Shown here: positions 34,388 through 42,628 of the stretch, in pieces
How the letters are laid out: the number at the start of each line of letters is the position of its first letter
Position numbering within the stretch: the stretch's first letter is position 1
Assembly: GCA_052379645.1 (NCBI GenBank)
Contig: JBQSYU010000006.1
Reading direction: 5' to 3' (one strand)
Length of the DNA: 64,000 bases
Source: Arthrobacter_H sp030452125
Lineage (GTDB): Bacteria > Actinomycetota > Actinomycetes > Actinomycetales > Micrococcaceae
Program-made: the position numbers and the translations under genes
Notes under the pieces: generated by a model
Seen by the model: the letters and a program-made list of their open reading frames with translations, nothing else
The model's database searches: none
Told to the model about the DNA's origin: nothing

Positions 34388-34861
34388 TCAGGTGGCTGGT
34401 TTTGCGCTGGAACCGGCCAACGGCAGCGTCTGACGGGAACGGTGCCGCCAGGTCCACGCGGTCCGCATGATCATCAGCAGAAGAACCAGCTCGACGGCGC
34501 TACCGAGAAGGTAGTAGATCCACCTCTCGCTCAGGGCCGTCACCACGATGGTGACGAAGTAGAGCACACCGATGACGATGTTGGCGGTCAGATTCACCCT
34601 GGCCCGGGCCAGAAGCGACACCACGATCATGAGGCTGGGAACCAGGATGTAGGCGGTCGCCAACGCCAGGAAGGTCTGGTTGATCGCCACGCCCGTGCCG
34701 GAGACCTGGCCGGCGAGCGCGCCCTGGACGATGTCGGCCCTCCAGAATCCGAAGAGATCGACATAGGCGAAGACGAACAGGACGCTGGTCCACAGGCCGC
34801 CAAGCACGATCCTTTCGTCGAGTCGGGGGTCCGAACGGTCCGTCGTTGGATTCCTACGCAT
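34388..34861 (-). CDS. DUF6326 family membrane protein
   Basis: 157-residue protein with four predicted membrane helices (ERIVLGGLWTSVLFVFAYVD; TAYILVPSLMIVVSLLAR; NIVIGVLYFVTIVVTALS; YYLLGSAVELVLLLMIM), the layout of the DUF6326/DUF4267 group. Function unknown. It is divergent from the histidine kinase gene; that pair may be co-regulated. Confidence 0.75.
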   Translation of the reverse strand: MRRNPTTDRSDPRLDERIVLGGLWTSVLFVFAYVDLFGFWRADIVQGALAGQVSGTGVAINQTFLALATAYILVPSLMIVVSLLARARVNLTANIVIGVLYFVTIVVTALSERWIYYLLGSAVELVLLLMIMRTAWTWRHRSRQTLPLAGSSAKPAT

Positions 34862-35019
34862 CACGGTTTCACTTTCATCGAGGGTGGGCACTGGTTCCTG
34901 GCTTCCAGTGTGGGTCCGGCACCCCCGGCACCACACCGGTCCGCAGGCCTGGATCGACCTGGCCCATCGGCCGGGCGGGGGCTGGTCCTTCGGCCGTTCC
35001 GTTGCCGGCACCGCTCTTC

Positions 35020-35025
35020 TATGCT
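35020..35025 (+). promoter_or_regulatory. -10 box of leaderless promoter (TATGCT)
   Basis: TATGCT, seven bases, then ATG 35033, the same hexamer and spacing as at 9584. It selects ATG 35033 among three in-frame ATGs (35021, 35027, 35033). Confidence 0.55.
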
Positions 35026-35032
35026 GATGACC

Positions 35033-36175
35033 ATGTGGAGTGTCGCCCGGTCGCTGTGGGTCGAGCCACCCGTCAGGGGTGCGTCGGCCGGTATCCGCTG
35101 GCACGACGGCGTCCTGGCTGCGGTCGTGGCCGTGGCGGTGGGCCTCGAGGCGGCCGTCCGGCCCGACTCCGCGTGGCTCATCGTACCGATGGGACTGCTC
35201 GTGACGGTGGCGGTGTTGATCCGGCGAGCGCATGCTCTGGCCGCCGTCGTTCTTGCGTTCGGGATGTTCATCCTCGTGGATCTGGGCGCCCTCGTCTCCG
35301 GCACCGGCCCGGTGGTGCTCCATGGCGGGGCCGCCGTGCTCCTGCTGGTCCATTCCCTCTTCCGGCGGGCCGCCAGACGGGACGTGGCCCTGGGCGCCGG
35401 GGTGATCGTGATCGGACTCCTGCTCAGCATCCTGACGGACTTCAGCGGGCCGGCGGATGCGATCGGGGGGACGGCGGTCCTGGTGTCAGCCGCCGCCGTG
35501 GGAACGGCCGGCCGCTATCGGGTTCTCGTCCGGGGTCAGTTGATCGAGCACACGAGGCTCCAGGAGCGGGAGCAACTGGCCAGGGATCTCCACGACACGG
35601 TCGCCCATCATGTCTCCGCCATGGCCATTCAAGCCCAAGCAGGTCTGGTCCTGGCTCGTTCCACCTCGCCGGGCGGCGCCGTTGACGCGCTGGAAGTCAT
35701 CGAGCGGGAGGCCGCCACCACGCTGGAGGAAATGCGGGCCATGGTGGGCACGCTGCGCGGCACCGGCGATCGGGAAGCGGCCGGTCCAACGAGCCAGCTG
35801 GCCGATCTGAAGAACCTGGCCTCCCCGGGAACCGGCCTTCCGCGGGTCGAGGTCCGGCTGCGGGGCGAGCTGGCAGGCCTGCCTGCGGGCGTGCAGACTT
35901 CCTTGTACCGCGTGGCACAAGAGGCCGTCACGAACGCCCGGCGGCATGCACGCCACGCCACCTTGATCGATGTCACCGTCGTGGGCGGTGGCACCGAGGT
36001 GAGGCTCAGCGTCATGGACGACGGGGCAGCCACCACCGGTGGGGTCCCCGGCTATGGGCTGATCGGCATGGCCGAGCGGGTCCGGTTGCTCGGGGGGACG
36101 TTCCATGCCGGACCGGGAACCGGACACGGCTGGCTGGTCACCGCGGTCCTCCCCCGCCCGGGGGCCTCATCATGA
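35033..36175 (+). CDS. Two-component sensor histidine kinase (NarL-partner type)
   Basis: 380-residue kinase: an N-terminal block of five or six hydrophobic segments (about 25-155) without a large extracellular domain, then a HisKA_3 dimerisation domain with phospho-acceptor His 187 in ARDLHDTVAHH, then an ATPase domain with NARRHARHA and GYGLIGMAERV boxes. The input signal is unknown, perhaps membrane-borne. Its stop overlaps the response-regulator start (ATGA), so the pair is co-translated. Confidence 0.9.
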   Translation: MWSVARSLWVEPPVRGASAGIRWHDGVLAAVVAVAVGLEAAVRPDSAWLIVPMGLLVTVAVLIRRAHALAAVVLAFGMFILVDLGALVSGTGPVVLHGGAAVLLLVHSLFRRAARRDVALGAGVIVIGLLLSILTDFSGPADAIGGTAVLVSAAAVGTAGRYRVLVRGQLIEHTRLQEREQLARDLHDTVAHHVSAMAIQAQAGLVLARSTSPGGAVDALEVIEREAATTLEEMRAMVGTLRGTGDREAAGPTSQLADLKNLASPGTGLPRVEVRLRGELAGLPAGVQTSLYRVAQEAVTNARRHARHATLIDVTVVGGGTEVRLSVMDDGAATTGGVPGYGLIGMAERVRLLGGTFHAGPGTGHGWLVTAVLPRPGASS

Positions 36176-36822
36176 CCTTGCGGGTACTCATCGCCGATGA
36201 TCAAAGCATCATCCGGGCCGGGCTGACCACGATCCTGGACCACCAGCCCGGCCTGAACGTCATCGGCCAGGCTGCCGACGGGAGGGAGGCCGTGGACATG
36301 GCCCTGCGCCTGCGCCCCGATGTCTGTTTGCTGGATATCCGGATGCCGAACCTCGATGGCATCGAAGCAACCCGCCTGTTGGCCGGGCCCGGCGTGGAGA
36401 ACCCCTTGGCCGTCGTCGTGATCACCACCTTCGACACCGACGAACATGTCTACGGGGCGCTGAAGGCGGGCGCGCGGGGGTTCCTCCTCAAGGGCGCCTC
36501 CCCCGAAGAACTGGTCCGGGCCGTCCAGGCCGCCGTCCGGGGCGGGGCGCTCATCGATCCCGGGGTGACGGCCCGACTCCTGGCCGACTTCACCCGTCGC
36601 ATCCCGACCCGCCCTGCCCAGCCCCTCGATCCGCTCACCACCCGTGAGGAAGCGGTGCTGCTCAGCGTGGCCGCAGGGCGGACCAACGCGGAAATCGGCC
36701 AGGACCTCCACATCGCCATAAGCACCGTGAAGTTCCACCTCGGCAGTCTCATGGCCAAACTCCAGGCACGGAATCGGGTCGAGTTGGCCATCTGGGCCTA
36801 CGAGACCGGGCGCATGGAGTGA
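36172..36822 (+). CDS. NarL/FixJ family response regulator
   Basis: 216-residue regulator: receiver domain with acidic pocket DD (9-10), phospho-acceptor Asp 55 in LLDIRMPN and Lys in LLKGAS; C-terminal LuxR HTH (LTTREEAVLLSVAAGRTNAEI). It works with the overlapping kinase gene. Likely targets include the neighbouring membrane-protein gene, but no binding repeats were recognised. Confidence 0.93.
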   Translation: MTLRVLIADDQSIIRAGLTTILDHQPGLNVIGQAADGREAVDMALRLRPDVCLLDIRMPNLDGIEATRLLAGPGVENPLAVVVITTFDTDEHVYGALKAGARGFLLKGASPEELVRAVQAAVRGGALIDPGVTARLLADFTRRIPTRPAQPLDPLTTREEAVLLSVAAGRTNAEIGQDLHIAISTVKFHLGSLMAKLQARNRVELAIWAYETGRME

Positions 36823-36861
36823 ACCGTCGAGGCCCTGTCGAACGCGTTCCGCACCGCAGGG

Positions 36862-37605
36862 TCAGTCCCCCTGGGTCTCCGTTGATTCCTGGTGGAACCA
36901 TTCGATGTGTTCGCGCAGCAACCGGGCGGCCTCGGCCCCGTGGCCGGCGGATACGGCCGCCAGAATGCCATGGTGCTGGGCCCGCAGGACCTCGGCGATG
37001 GGTTCCCAGGCGGCGTCGCTGCGCACCGATTCGCGCACGTAGTCGCCGATGGACAGCCGCAGGGACTCCATCATGGCCTCGATCACGGCGTTACCGGCCA
37101 GCCCGGAGAGCAGCACGTGGAAGCGGGCATCCATGGCATGGAAGCCGGCACGGTCCAGCTGCGGATCGTCCATGGCGTCCAGCAGCTCCCGTGCCGCGGC
37201 CAGGAGGCGATCGGAGCGTTCGGGGTCGGCTTGGAGGTCCGCGGTGTTCGCGGCCCAGGTCTCCAACAGGATGCGGGTCTGGACGATCTCCTCGACACTG
37301 AGCCGGGCCGAGGCGACGTGCATCCGCAAGGCGGTGGCGATCCCGGTGGCCGGTTCGGAAATCACCACGGCCCCGGCGCCGGGCCCGGATCCGGTGGCGG
37401 TGCGCACCACGCCCATGACGTCCAGGATCCGGATGGCGTCACGGACCGAGGCCCGGGAGATGCCATGTGTTTCGGCCAGCAGCCGTTCGCCGGGCAGTTG
37501 GTCCCCGACCTTCAGCTGCCCATGACGCAGCTGGTCCTCGATGGCGTCAAGGACGGTCTGGTAGGCCTTCGGTGCCGGAGCTCCGGCCTGGTTCTCGGTG
37601 GTCAC
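36862..37605 (-). CDS. GntR/FadR family regulator of lactate utilisation (LldR/LutR-like)
   Basis: 247-residue FadR-subfamily regulator: winged HTH about 14-80 (QLPGERLLAETHGISRASVRDAIRIL) and an all-helical FCD ligand domain with DARFH and HHGILAAV metal-site motifs. GTG 37605 follows GAAGGA. It is divergent from lutABC and next to two TGGTCNGACCA operators, as expected for a lactate-responsive repressor that also controls itself. Confidence 0.9.
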   Translation of the reverse strand: MTTENQAGAPAPKAYQTVLDAIEDQLRHGQLKVGDQLPGERLLAETHGISRASVRDAIRILDVMGVVRTATGSGPGAGAVVISEPATGIATALRMHVASARLSVEEIVQTRILLETWAANTADLQADPERSDRLLAAARELLDAMDDPQLDRAGFHAMDARFHVLLSGLAGNAVIEAMMESLRLSIGDYVRESVRSDAAWEPIAEVLRAQHHGILAAVSAGHGAEAARLLREHIEWFHQESTETQGD

Positions 37606-37620
37606 CCGTCCATCCTTCCA

Positions 37621-37631
37621 TGGTCCGACCA
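37621..37631. promoter_or_regulatory. GntR operator copy 1 (TGGTCCGACCA)
   Basis: Symmetrical TGGTC-C-GACCA, 15 bases upstream of the regulator's GTG. Its position suits autorepression. The sequence matches the FadR-family TGGTCNGACCA consensus. Confidence 0.7.
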
Positions 37632-37647
37632 CCCTCGGCGCGGGTGC

Positions 37648-37687
37648 TGGACGGAGGGGAGCAGTAACCCTATAGTGGTCTGACCAC
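37648..37687 (+). promoter_or_regulatory. lutABC promoter with GntR operator copy 2
   Basis: A TGGACG -35 (37648-37653), 17-base spacer and TATAGT -10 (37671-37676) are followed directly by the perfect repeat GTGGTC-T-GACCAC (37675-37687). The operator overlaps the -10 and transcription start, the classic position for repression. Its centre is 55 bases from operator copy 1. Confidence 0.7.
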
Positions 37688-37729
37688 ATAGCCCATGGCT
37701 CGCTCGACGACGCCACCGGAAGGCCCTGA

Positions 37730-38530
37730 ATGAAAATCGCCCTATTTGCCACCTGCATCGTCGATGGCATGTACCCGAGCACCGCCCGGGCCACCGTCTC
37801 GATCCTGGAACGGCTCGGGCACGAAGTCGTGTTCCCGACCGGCCAGGCCTGCTGCGGTCAGATGCACATCAACTCCGGCTACTTCGCCGAGGCCGTGCCG
37901 GTCATCGCCAATCACGTCGAGGCCTTCGACACCCCCGACTACGACGTCGCCGTGGCCCCTTCGGCCTCCTGCGTCGCCTCGGTGAAGCACCAGCACCCGA
38001 TGATCGCCGAACGGGCCGGCGATGCCGGGCTCAAGAGCCGGGCCGAGTCGGTGGGGACGCGCACCTACGAGCTCTCCCAACTGCTCACCGACGTCCTGGG
38101 CATCACCGACGCCGCCGCAGAACTGGGCAGCTGGTTCCCGACCTCGGTGACCTACCATCCCTCCTGCCACGGGATGCGGCTGTTGCGCCTGCAGGACCGC
38201 CAACTGGATCTGCTGCGCACCGTCGAGGGCATCACGGTGGCCGATCTGCCCGAGGCCGACCAGTGCTGCGGCTTCGGCGGGACGTTCTCGATGAAGAACG
38301 CCGAGGTCTCCTCGGCCATGCTCGAGGACAAGGCGGAGAACATCACCTCCACCGGCGCCTCGCTGTGCACCGGGGGCGACGCCTCCTGCCTGCTGCATAT
38401 CGGCGGTGGGCTCTCCCGCTCCGGCGCCGCGGCGGGCACCCTGCACTTCGCCGAGATCCTCGCCAGCACCCGGGAGAACCCGTATGACGCCGGGACCGGG
38501 CACGGCGCGAAGGCGAAGGTGGCCCGATGA
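37730..38530 (+). CDS. lutA: Lactate utilization protein LutA ((Fe-S)-binding, CCG domain)
   Basis: 266-residue subunit of the LutABC complex that oxidises L-lactate to pyruvate. Two CCG domains are visible, with Cys pairs in GQACCGQM (about residue 43) and QCCGFGGTFS, and CTGGDASCLLHIGG near the end; these bind an iron-sulfur cluster. GGAAGG precedes ATG 37730. It is first in the operon behind the GntR-controlled promoter and overlaps lutB by four bases. Confidence 0.93.
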   Translation: MKIALFATCIVDGMYPSTARATVSILERLGHEVVFPTGQACCGQMHINSGYFAEAVPVIANHVEAFDTPDYDVAVAPSASCVASVKHQHPMIAERAGDAGLKSRAESVGTRTYELSQLLTDVLGITDAAAELGSWFPTSVTYHPSCHGMRLLRLQDRQLDLLRTVEGITVADLPEADQCCGFGGTFSMKNAEVSSAMLEDKAENITSTGASLCTGGDASCLLHIGGGLSRSGAAAGTLHFAEILASTRENPYDAGTGHGAKAKVAR

Positions 38531-40038
38531 GCGCCGTCTTCGTCGGCATGCCGTCCCTGCCCGCCTACGGGATCGGGAACCTGCATGCCACCGAGTCCTT
38601 CCCCGACGCAGCCCACCACGAGCTGGCCAACGACCAAATGCGCACCAACCTGCGCCATGCCACCCACTCCATCCGCGATAAGCGGCTGAAGGTCGTCGGG
38701 GAGCTGCCCGACTGGGAGGACCTGCGCTCCGCCGGATCGGCGACGAAGGAAGCGGCCATGGCCGACCTTCCGGCCCTGCTGGAACAGTTCGAGGCGAACT
38801 TCACCGCCCGCGGCGGGATCATCCACTGGGCCCGGGACGCCGAGGAGGCCAACCGGATCGTCGCCTCCCTCGTCCGTGAGCAGGACACCGAGGAGGTCGT
38901 GAAGGTCAAGTCGATGGCCACCGAGGAGATCGGTCTGAACGACCACCTCGCGGCCGAGGGGATCGAGGCCTTCGAAACCGATCTGGCCGAACTGATCGTC
39001 CAGCTCGGCCACGACAAGCCCAGCCACATCCTGGTCCCGGCCATCCACAAGAACCGCTCCGAGGTCCGCGAGATCTTCCTGCGCGAAATGCCCGATGTCG
39101 ACCCGGAGCTGACCGATGACCCGCGCCAGCTGGCCATGGCCGCCCGGGCCCACCTGCGGCGCAAGTTCCTCTCGGCCAAGGTCGCCATCTCCGGGGCCAA
39201 CTTCGCGCTGGCCGATACCGGCACCCTGGGCGTCGTCGAATCCGAAGGCAATGGCCGGATGTGCCTGACGCTGCCACAAACGCTGATCACCGTGATGGGC
39301 ATCGAGAAGCTGCTGCCCCAGGCCGACGACCTCGAGGTCTTCATGCAGCTGCTCCCCCGCTCCTCCACCGGGGAACGGATGAACCCGTACACCTCCTTCT
39401 GGACCGGGGTCACCGAGGACGACGGACCACAGAACGTGCACCTGGTGATGGTGGACAACGGGCGCACCGCCGCCCTGTCGGATCGGTACGGACGTTCGGC
39501 GTTGCACTGCATCCGGTGCTCGGCCTGCATGAACGTCTGCCCGGTCTACGAACGCACCGGCGGCCACGCCTACGGCTCGACCTACCCGGGACCGATCGGG
39601 GCGATCCTCTCCCCGCTGATGACCGGCATCAAGGCGGAGGAGAATAATTCCCTGCCCTATGCCTCCAGCCTGTGCGGGGCCTGCTTCGACGCCTGCCCGG
39701 TGAAGATCAACATCCCCGAGATCCTGGTGCACCTGCGCGGCGAGGACGTCGACTCCCGGCGCGGAAAACCCCGGATGCCCTCGGAAATGGACCTGATGAT
39801 GAAGGGCGCCCAATGGGCGTTCTCCTCCGGGACGCACCTGAACCTGTTGGAGAAGGCCCTGCCCTTGGGCCGGTTGGCTGCCGGACGGGATAAGAAGATC
39901 AAACGTCTTCCCGGCCGCCTGGCCGGCGGGTGGACCGCCTCCCGTGACATCCCGGCGCCACCGAAGAAGTCCTTCCGCGACTGGTGGGCCTCCGAGCACG
40001 ACGCCGGGGACACCGGCACCACGAAGGACGGAAAATGA
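38527..40038 (+). CDS. lutB: Lactate utilization iron-sulfur protein LutB
   Basis: 503-residue core subunit: N-terminal LUD domain, then two 4Fe-4S motifs (CIRCSACMNVCPVY near residue 330 and CGACFDACPVKI near 380) and a DUF3390-type C-terminus. It passes electrons from lactate oxidation towards the quinone pool. It overlaps lutA and lutC at ATGA junctions. Confidence 0.94.
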   Translation: MSAVFVGMPSLPAYGIGNLHATESFPDAAHHELANDQMRTNLRHATHSIRDKRLKVVGELPDWEDLRSAGSATKEAAMADLPALLEQFEANFTARGGIIHWARDAEEANRIVASLVREQDTEEVVKVKSMATEEIGLNDHLAAEGIEAFETDLAELIVQLGHDKPSHILVPAIHKNRSEVREIFLREMPDVDPELTDDPRQLAMAARAHLRRKFLSAKVAISGANFALADTGTLGVVESEGNGRMCLTLPQTLITVMGIEKLLPQADDLEVFMQLLPRSSTGERMNPYTSFWTGVTEDDGPQNVHLVMVDNGRTAALSDRYGRSALHCIRCSACMNVCPVYERTGGHAYGSTYPGPIGAILSPLMTGIKAEENNSLPYASSLCGACFDACPVKINIPEILVHLRGEDVDSRRGKPRMPSEMDLMMKGAQWAFSSGTHLNLLEKALPLGRLAAGRDKKIKRLPGRLAGGWTASRDIPAPPKKSFRDWWASEHDAGDTGTTKDGK

Positions 40039-40676
40039 TGGGCGCCCGCGAAGAGATCCTCGAACGCATCACCTCGGCCCTGGCCGACGAACCCGCGATC
40101 CCCGAGGTCCCGCGCACCTACCGCCGGTCCGCCGATCTATCGGAACAGGACATCGAGGAGATGCTGGTCGAACGTCTCGAGGACTATAAGGCCCACGTCG
40201 ACGTCGTGACTGCGGCAGGACTCCCGGGGACCATCGCCACCCTGCTGAAGGAGGCCTCCGGGTACGTGGTCCCCCACGGGCTGCCCGAGGCCTGGTTCGA
40301 CGTTGACGATCTGCGCGTCGATGACCGGCGGATCACCGATGCCCCGGGCCACCGGTTGAGCGTGCCCGAACTCGACGCGCTCTCCTCCGTGGTCACCTCC
40401 TCGACGGTCTCCATCGCCGAATCGGCCACGATCGTATTGGACGGCTCTCCCGACCAGGGGCGGCGGGCGATCAGCCTGGTACCGGATCAGCATGTGTGCA
40501 TCGTCCCGGCGTCGTCCATCGTCCAGATCCTGCCCGAGGCCATGTCGCGGCTGGAGATCACCCGGCCGTTGACCTGGATCTCCGGCCCCAGCGCCACCAG
40601 CGATATCGAGCTCGAACGGGTGGAAGGGGTTCACGGGCCCCGGCGTCTGGACGTCGTCATCGTCACCGACCTCTGA
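40035..40676 (+). CDS. lutC: Lactate utilization protein LutC (LUD domain)
   Basis: 213-residue LUD-domain protein, third part of the lactate oxidation complex. Typical motifs are SIAESATIVLDGS, DQHVCIVPAS and the C-terminal GPSATSDIELERVEGVHGPRRL. Tandem ATGs at 40035 and 40038 overlap the lutB stop. Confidence 0.94.
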   Translation: MMGAREEILERITSALADEPAIPEVPRTYRRSADLSEQDIEEMLVERLEDYKAHVDVVTAAGLPGTIATLLKEASGYVVPHGLPEAWFDVDDLRVDDRRITDAPGHRLSVPELDALSSVVTSSTVSIAESATIVLDGSPDQGRRAISLVPDQHVCIVPASSIVQILPEAMSRLEITRPLTWISGPSATSDIELERVEGVHGPRRLDVVIVTDL

Positions 40677-40689
40677 GACAATGCCATCC

Positions 40690-41610
40690 ATGAGCACCGA
40701 CCTGCCGGAAACCCCCGAAGCCGTCCGCGCCCTGGCCGCCCGCCACGATCTGGACCTGGCCGAAGAGGGCATCACGTTCAACGAATCGGGGCTGGACTAC
40801 CGGGTCGCGTTCGGCCACGAGGACTCCGAGGTGGCCCAGCAGTGGGTGCTACGGATCCCGCGCCGCGACGAGGTCTCCGCCACGCTCGGCGAGGAACGGG
40901 CGATCCTTGATTTCGTGCGCCCCCGGCTGTCGGTGGCCGTCCCCGACTGGCGGATCAGCACCGCCGAACTCATCGCCTATCCGTTGTTGCCCGGTTTCCC
41001 CGGGCTGACCCTGGACGGCGCCGGTGAGCCGCTGTGGAACTTCGACACCGAATCAGAGGCCTACGCCGATTCCCTGGCCCGGGTCATCGCCGAACTGCAC
41101 ACCCTGGACACGGACCGGGCCCAAACAGCAGGCGTTCCGCATGAGGACCCCGAGCAGGTCAGAGCCCGCTGGCGGGCGGACCTGGAGCGGGTGCGGGCCG
41201 AGTTCGAGGTCTCCGACGACCTGGTCGGCGGTTGGGAGGCCTGGCTGGCCGATGACGGATTATGGCCACGGTCCACCGTGTTCACCCACGGGGAGCTCTA
41301 CCCGGCCCATCTGCTGCTCGATGAGCATGAGCAGATCGTTTCGGTGCTGGACTGGACCACGGCGAAGGTCAGCGATCCGGTGGTCGATTTCGCGTTCCAC
41401 TGCATGATCTCCAGTGCCGATATCTTCGAGCGGACCGTGGCCCGCTATACCGAGCTCACCGGGCGGGAGGAGCCCCGGCTGGCCGAACGCTGCGCCTCGT
41501 TGTTGGCGGCCAGCCCACTAAGTCATGCGCTCTACGCACTGGCCACCGGGCTGGAGGAGCATCGGGCCGCCGCAGCCAGCATGCTCAACCCGCAGGCCCC
41601 GGACCACTAA
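40690..41610 (+). CDS. Macrolide 2'-phosphotransferase-like kinase
   Basis: 306-residue aminoglycoside/macrolide phosphotransferase-fold protein. The catalytic loop is THGELYPAHLLLDE (HxD variant with Glu in place of Asp) and the metal-binding segment is VLDWTTAKVSDPVVDF, closest in style to Mph(A/B)-type enzymes. The Glu-for-Asp change in the catalytic loop makes true antibiotic phosphorylation uncertain. ATG 40690 sits 7 bases after GACAAT, a weak leaderless -10; an in-frame ATG at 40681 is less likely. It lies 13 bases after lutC on the same strand. Confidence 0.82.
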   Translation: MSTDLPETPEAVRALAARHDLDLAEEGITFNESGLDYRVAFGHEDSEVAQQWVLRIPRRDEVSATLGEERAILDFVRPRLSVAVPDWRISTAELIAYPLLPGFPGLTLDGAGEPLWNFDTESEAYADSLARVIAELHTLDTDRAQTAGVPHEDPEQVRARWRADLERVRAEFEVSDDLVGGWEAWLADDGLWPRSTVFTHGELYPAHLLLDEHEQIVSVLDWTTAKVSDPVVDFAFHCMISSADIFERTVARYTELTGREEPRLAERCASLLAASPLSHALYALATGLEEHRAAAASMLNPQAPDH

Positions 41611-41632
41611 CCGCAGGAGAAGGTGCCGGCGC

Positions 41633-42529
41633 CTATTCGTCTGTGGTGTGGGGCAGCGAAGCCACGACCTCGGCGTATGGGAACGACAGGACGGCGCCGG
41701 CGGCGAGGGAGTAGGTCACCCCGCCGGCGGTATCGTCGATGAGGACCGCCAGGACGCCTTGTTCGCCGGAGAGCTGCGGTTTCTTCTGGTCGACGACCGT
41801 GCTGAAGATCTCATCAGCCGTGAAGTCGCCGGCGTGGGTGCTGTCCAGGACGCCACCGGGGGGAACGGCCATCGCCGGGAACTCGGCCTCATAGGTGCCG
41901 GTGACGTAGCTTTTGCCGCCCGCATGGTTGACCATCATCGCCTCGGAGAAGTCGATGGTCAGCTTGCTGTCCCCCGATCCCGCGGTCATGCGGTTGGCTG
42001 CGGACACCGTGGTATCCCCGGGGGCCCTGCCGACCGATTCGGGGGTCACGACCATGCTGACGTCGGTGGATTTTCCGTCGGCATCGATCGCCTGCCCGGT
42101 CAGCGTGAAGGGTGCCCCGTCATACCCTTCGGAGGCCTTGACCACGACCGCCTCTTCCGGGGCGAACTTCGGTTCTTCGCCGTCCCGGCAAGGCTCTGCT
42201 TCCTCGCAAAGCCGCGGCAGCTCGGCCACGCCGGGGGTGGCGATCTCCAGTCCCTTCGGCACCTCCTGCCCGGCGTCGAACTCCAGTCGTTCATGATCCT
42301 CCACGGCCGCCCCGCCGGCGAGTTCCGCCGGGTTGAACAGGACCGGGACGCCGGCATACATGGCCCCGAGGTCGGCGTCGTATTCCAGCCCCTGCTGGGC
42401 CGCCGCTGCCGTGGAGGTGGCAGCCGACGATCCGGTCGATGAGGTGCAGCCGCTCAGCCCGGCAGCGGCGAGGAGCGTCACCGCGGCGCAGACCGCGATC
42501 CTTGGCCCCACTGCGTTTTGACCGATCAT
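41633..42529 (-). CDS. Hypothetical lipoprotein
   Basis: 298-residue secreted lipoprotein: signal peptide and lipobox (AAAGLSGCTSSTG), an Ala/Ser/Thr-rich linker, then a beta-rich domain without recognised family (MYAGVPVLFNPAEL, MMVNHAGGKSYVTGTYEAEF). A pair of Cys (LCEEAEPC) may form a disulfide. GAGAGGCACC precedes ATG 42529. It starts 99 bases after the sialidase gene on the same strand and may be co-transcribed. Confidence 0.75.
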   Translation of the reverse strand: MIGQNAVGPRIAVCAAVTLLAAAGLSGCTSSTGSSAATSTAAAAQQGLEYDADLGAMYAGVPVLFNPAELAGGAAVEDHERLEFDAGQEVPKGLEIATPGVAELPRLCEEAEPCRDGEEPKFAPEEAVVVKASEGYDGAPFTLTGQAIDADGKSTDVSMVVTPESVGRAPGDTTVSAANRMTAGSGDSKLTIDFSEAMMVNHAGGKSYVTGTYEAEFPAMAVPPGGVLDSTHAGDFTADEIFSTVVDQKKPQLSGEQGVLAVLIDDTAGGVTYSLAAGAVLSFPYAEVVASLPHTTDE

Positions 42530-42628
42530 GGTGCCTCTCCCCACGGTGCCAGTGGTCCGGCCCGGCGACCTCGCGACGGGCGTTTCCGGCCACGCTACAG
42601 CACTCGAAGAGACGTCCACTCGGCTGGT

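Noticed and set aside
33951..34457. 168-codon minus-strand frame as one gene
   Set aside because: Only 34202-34352 of it is real coding (M20 5' part). It then leaves the true frame because of an indel and runs into unrelated DNA.
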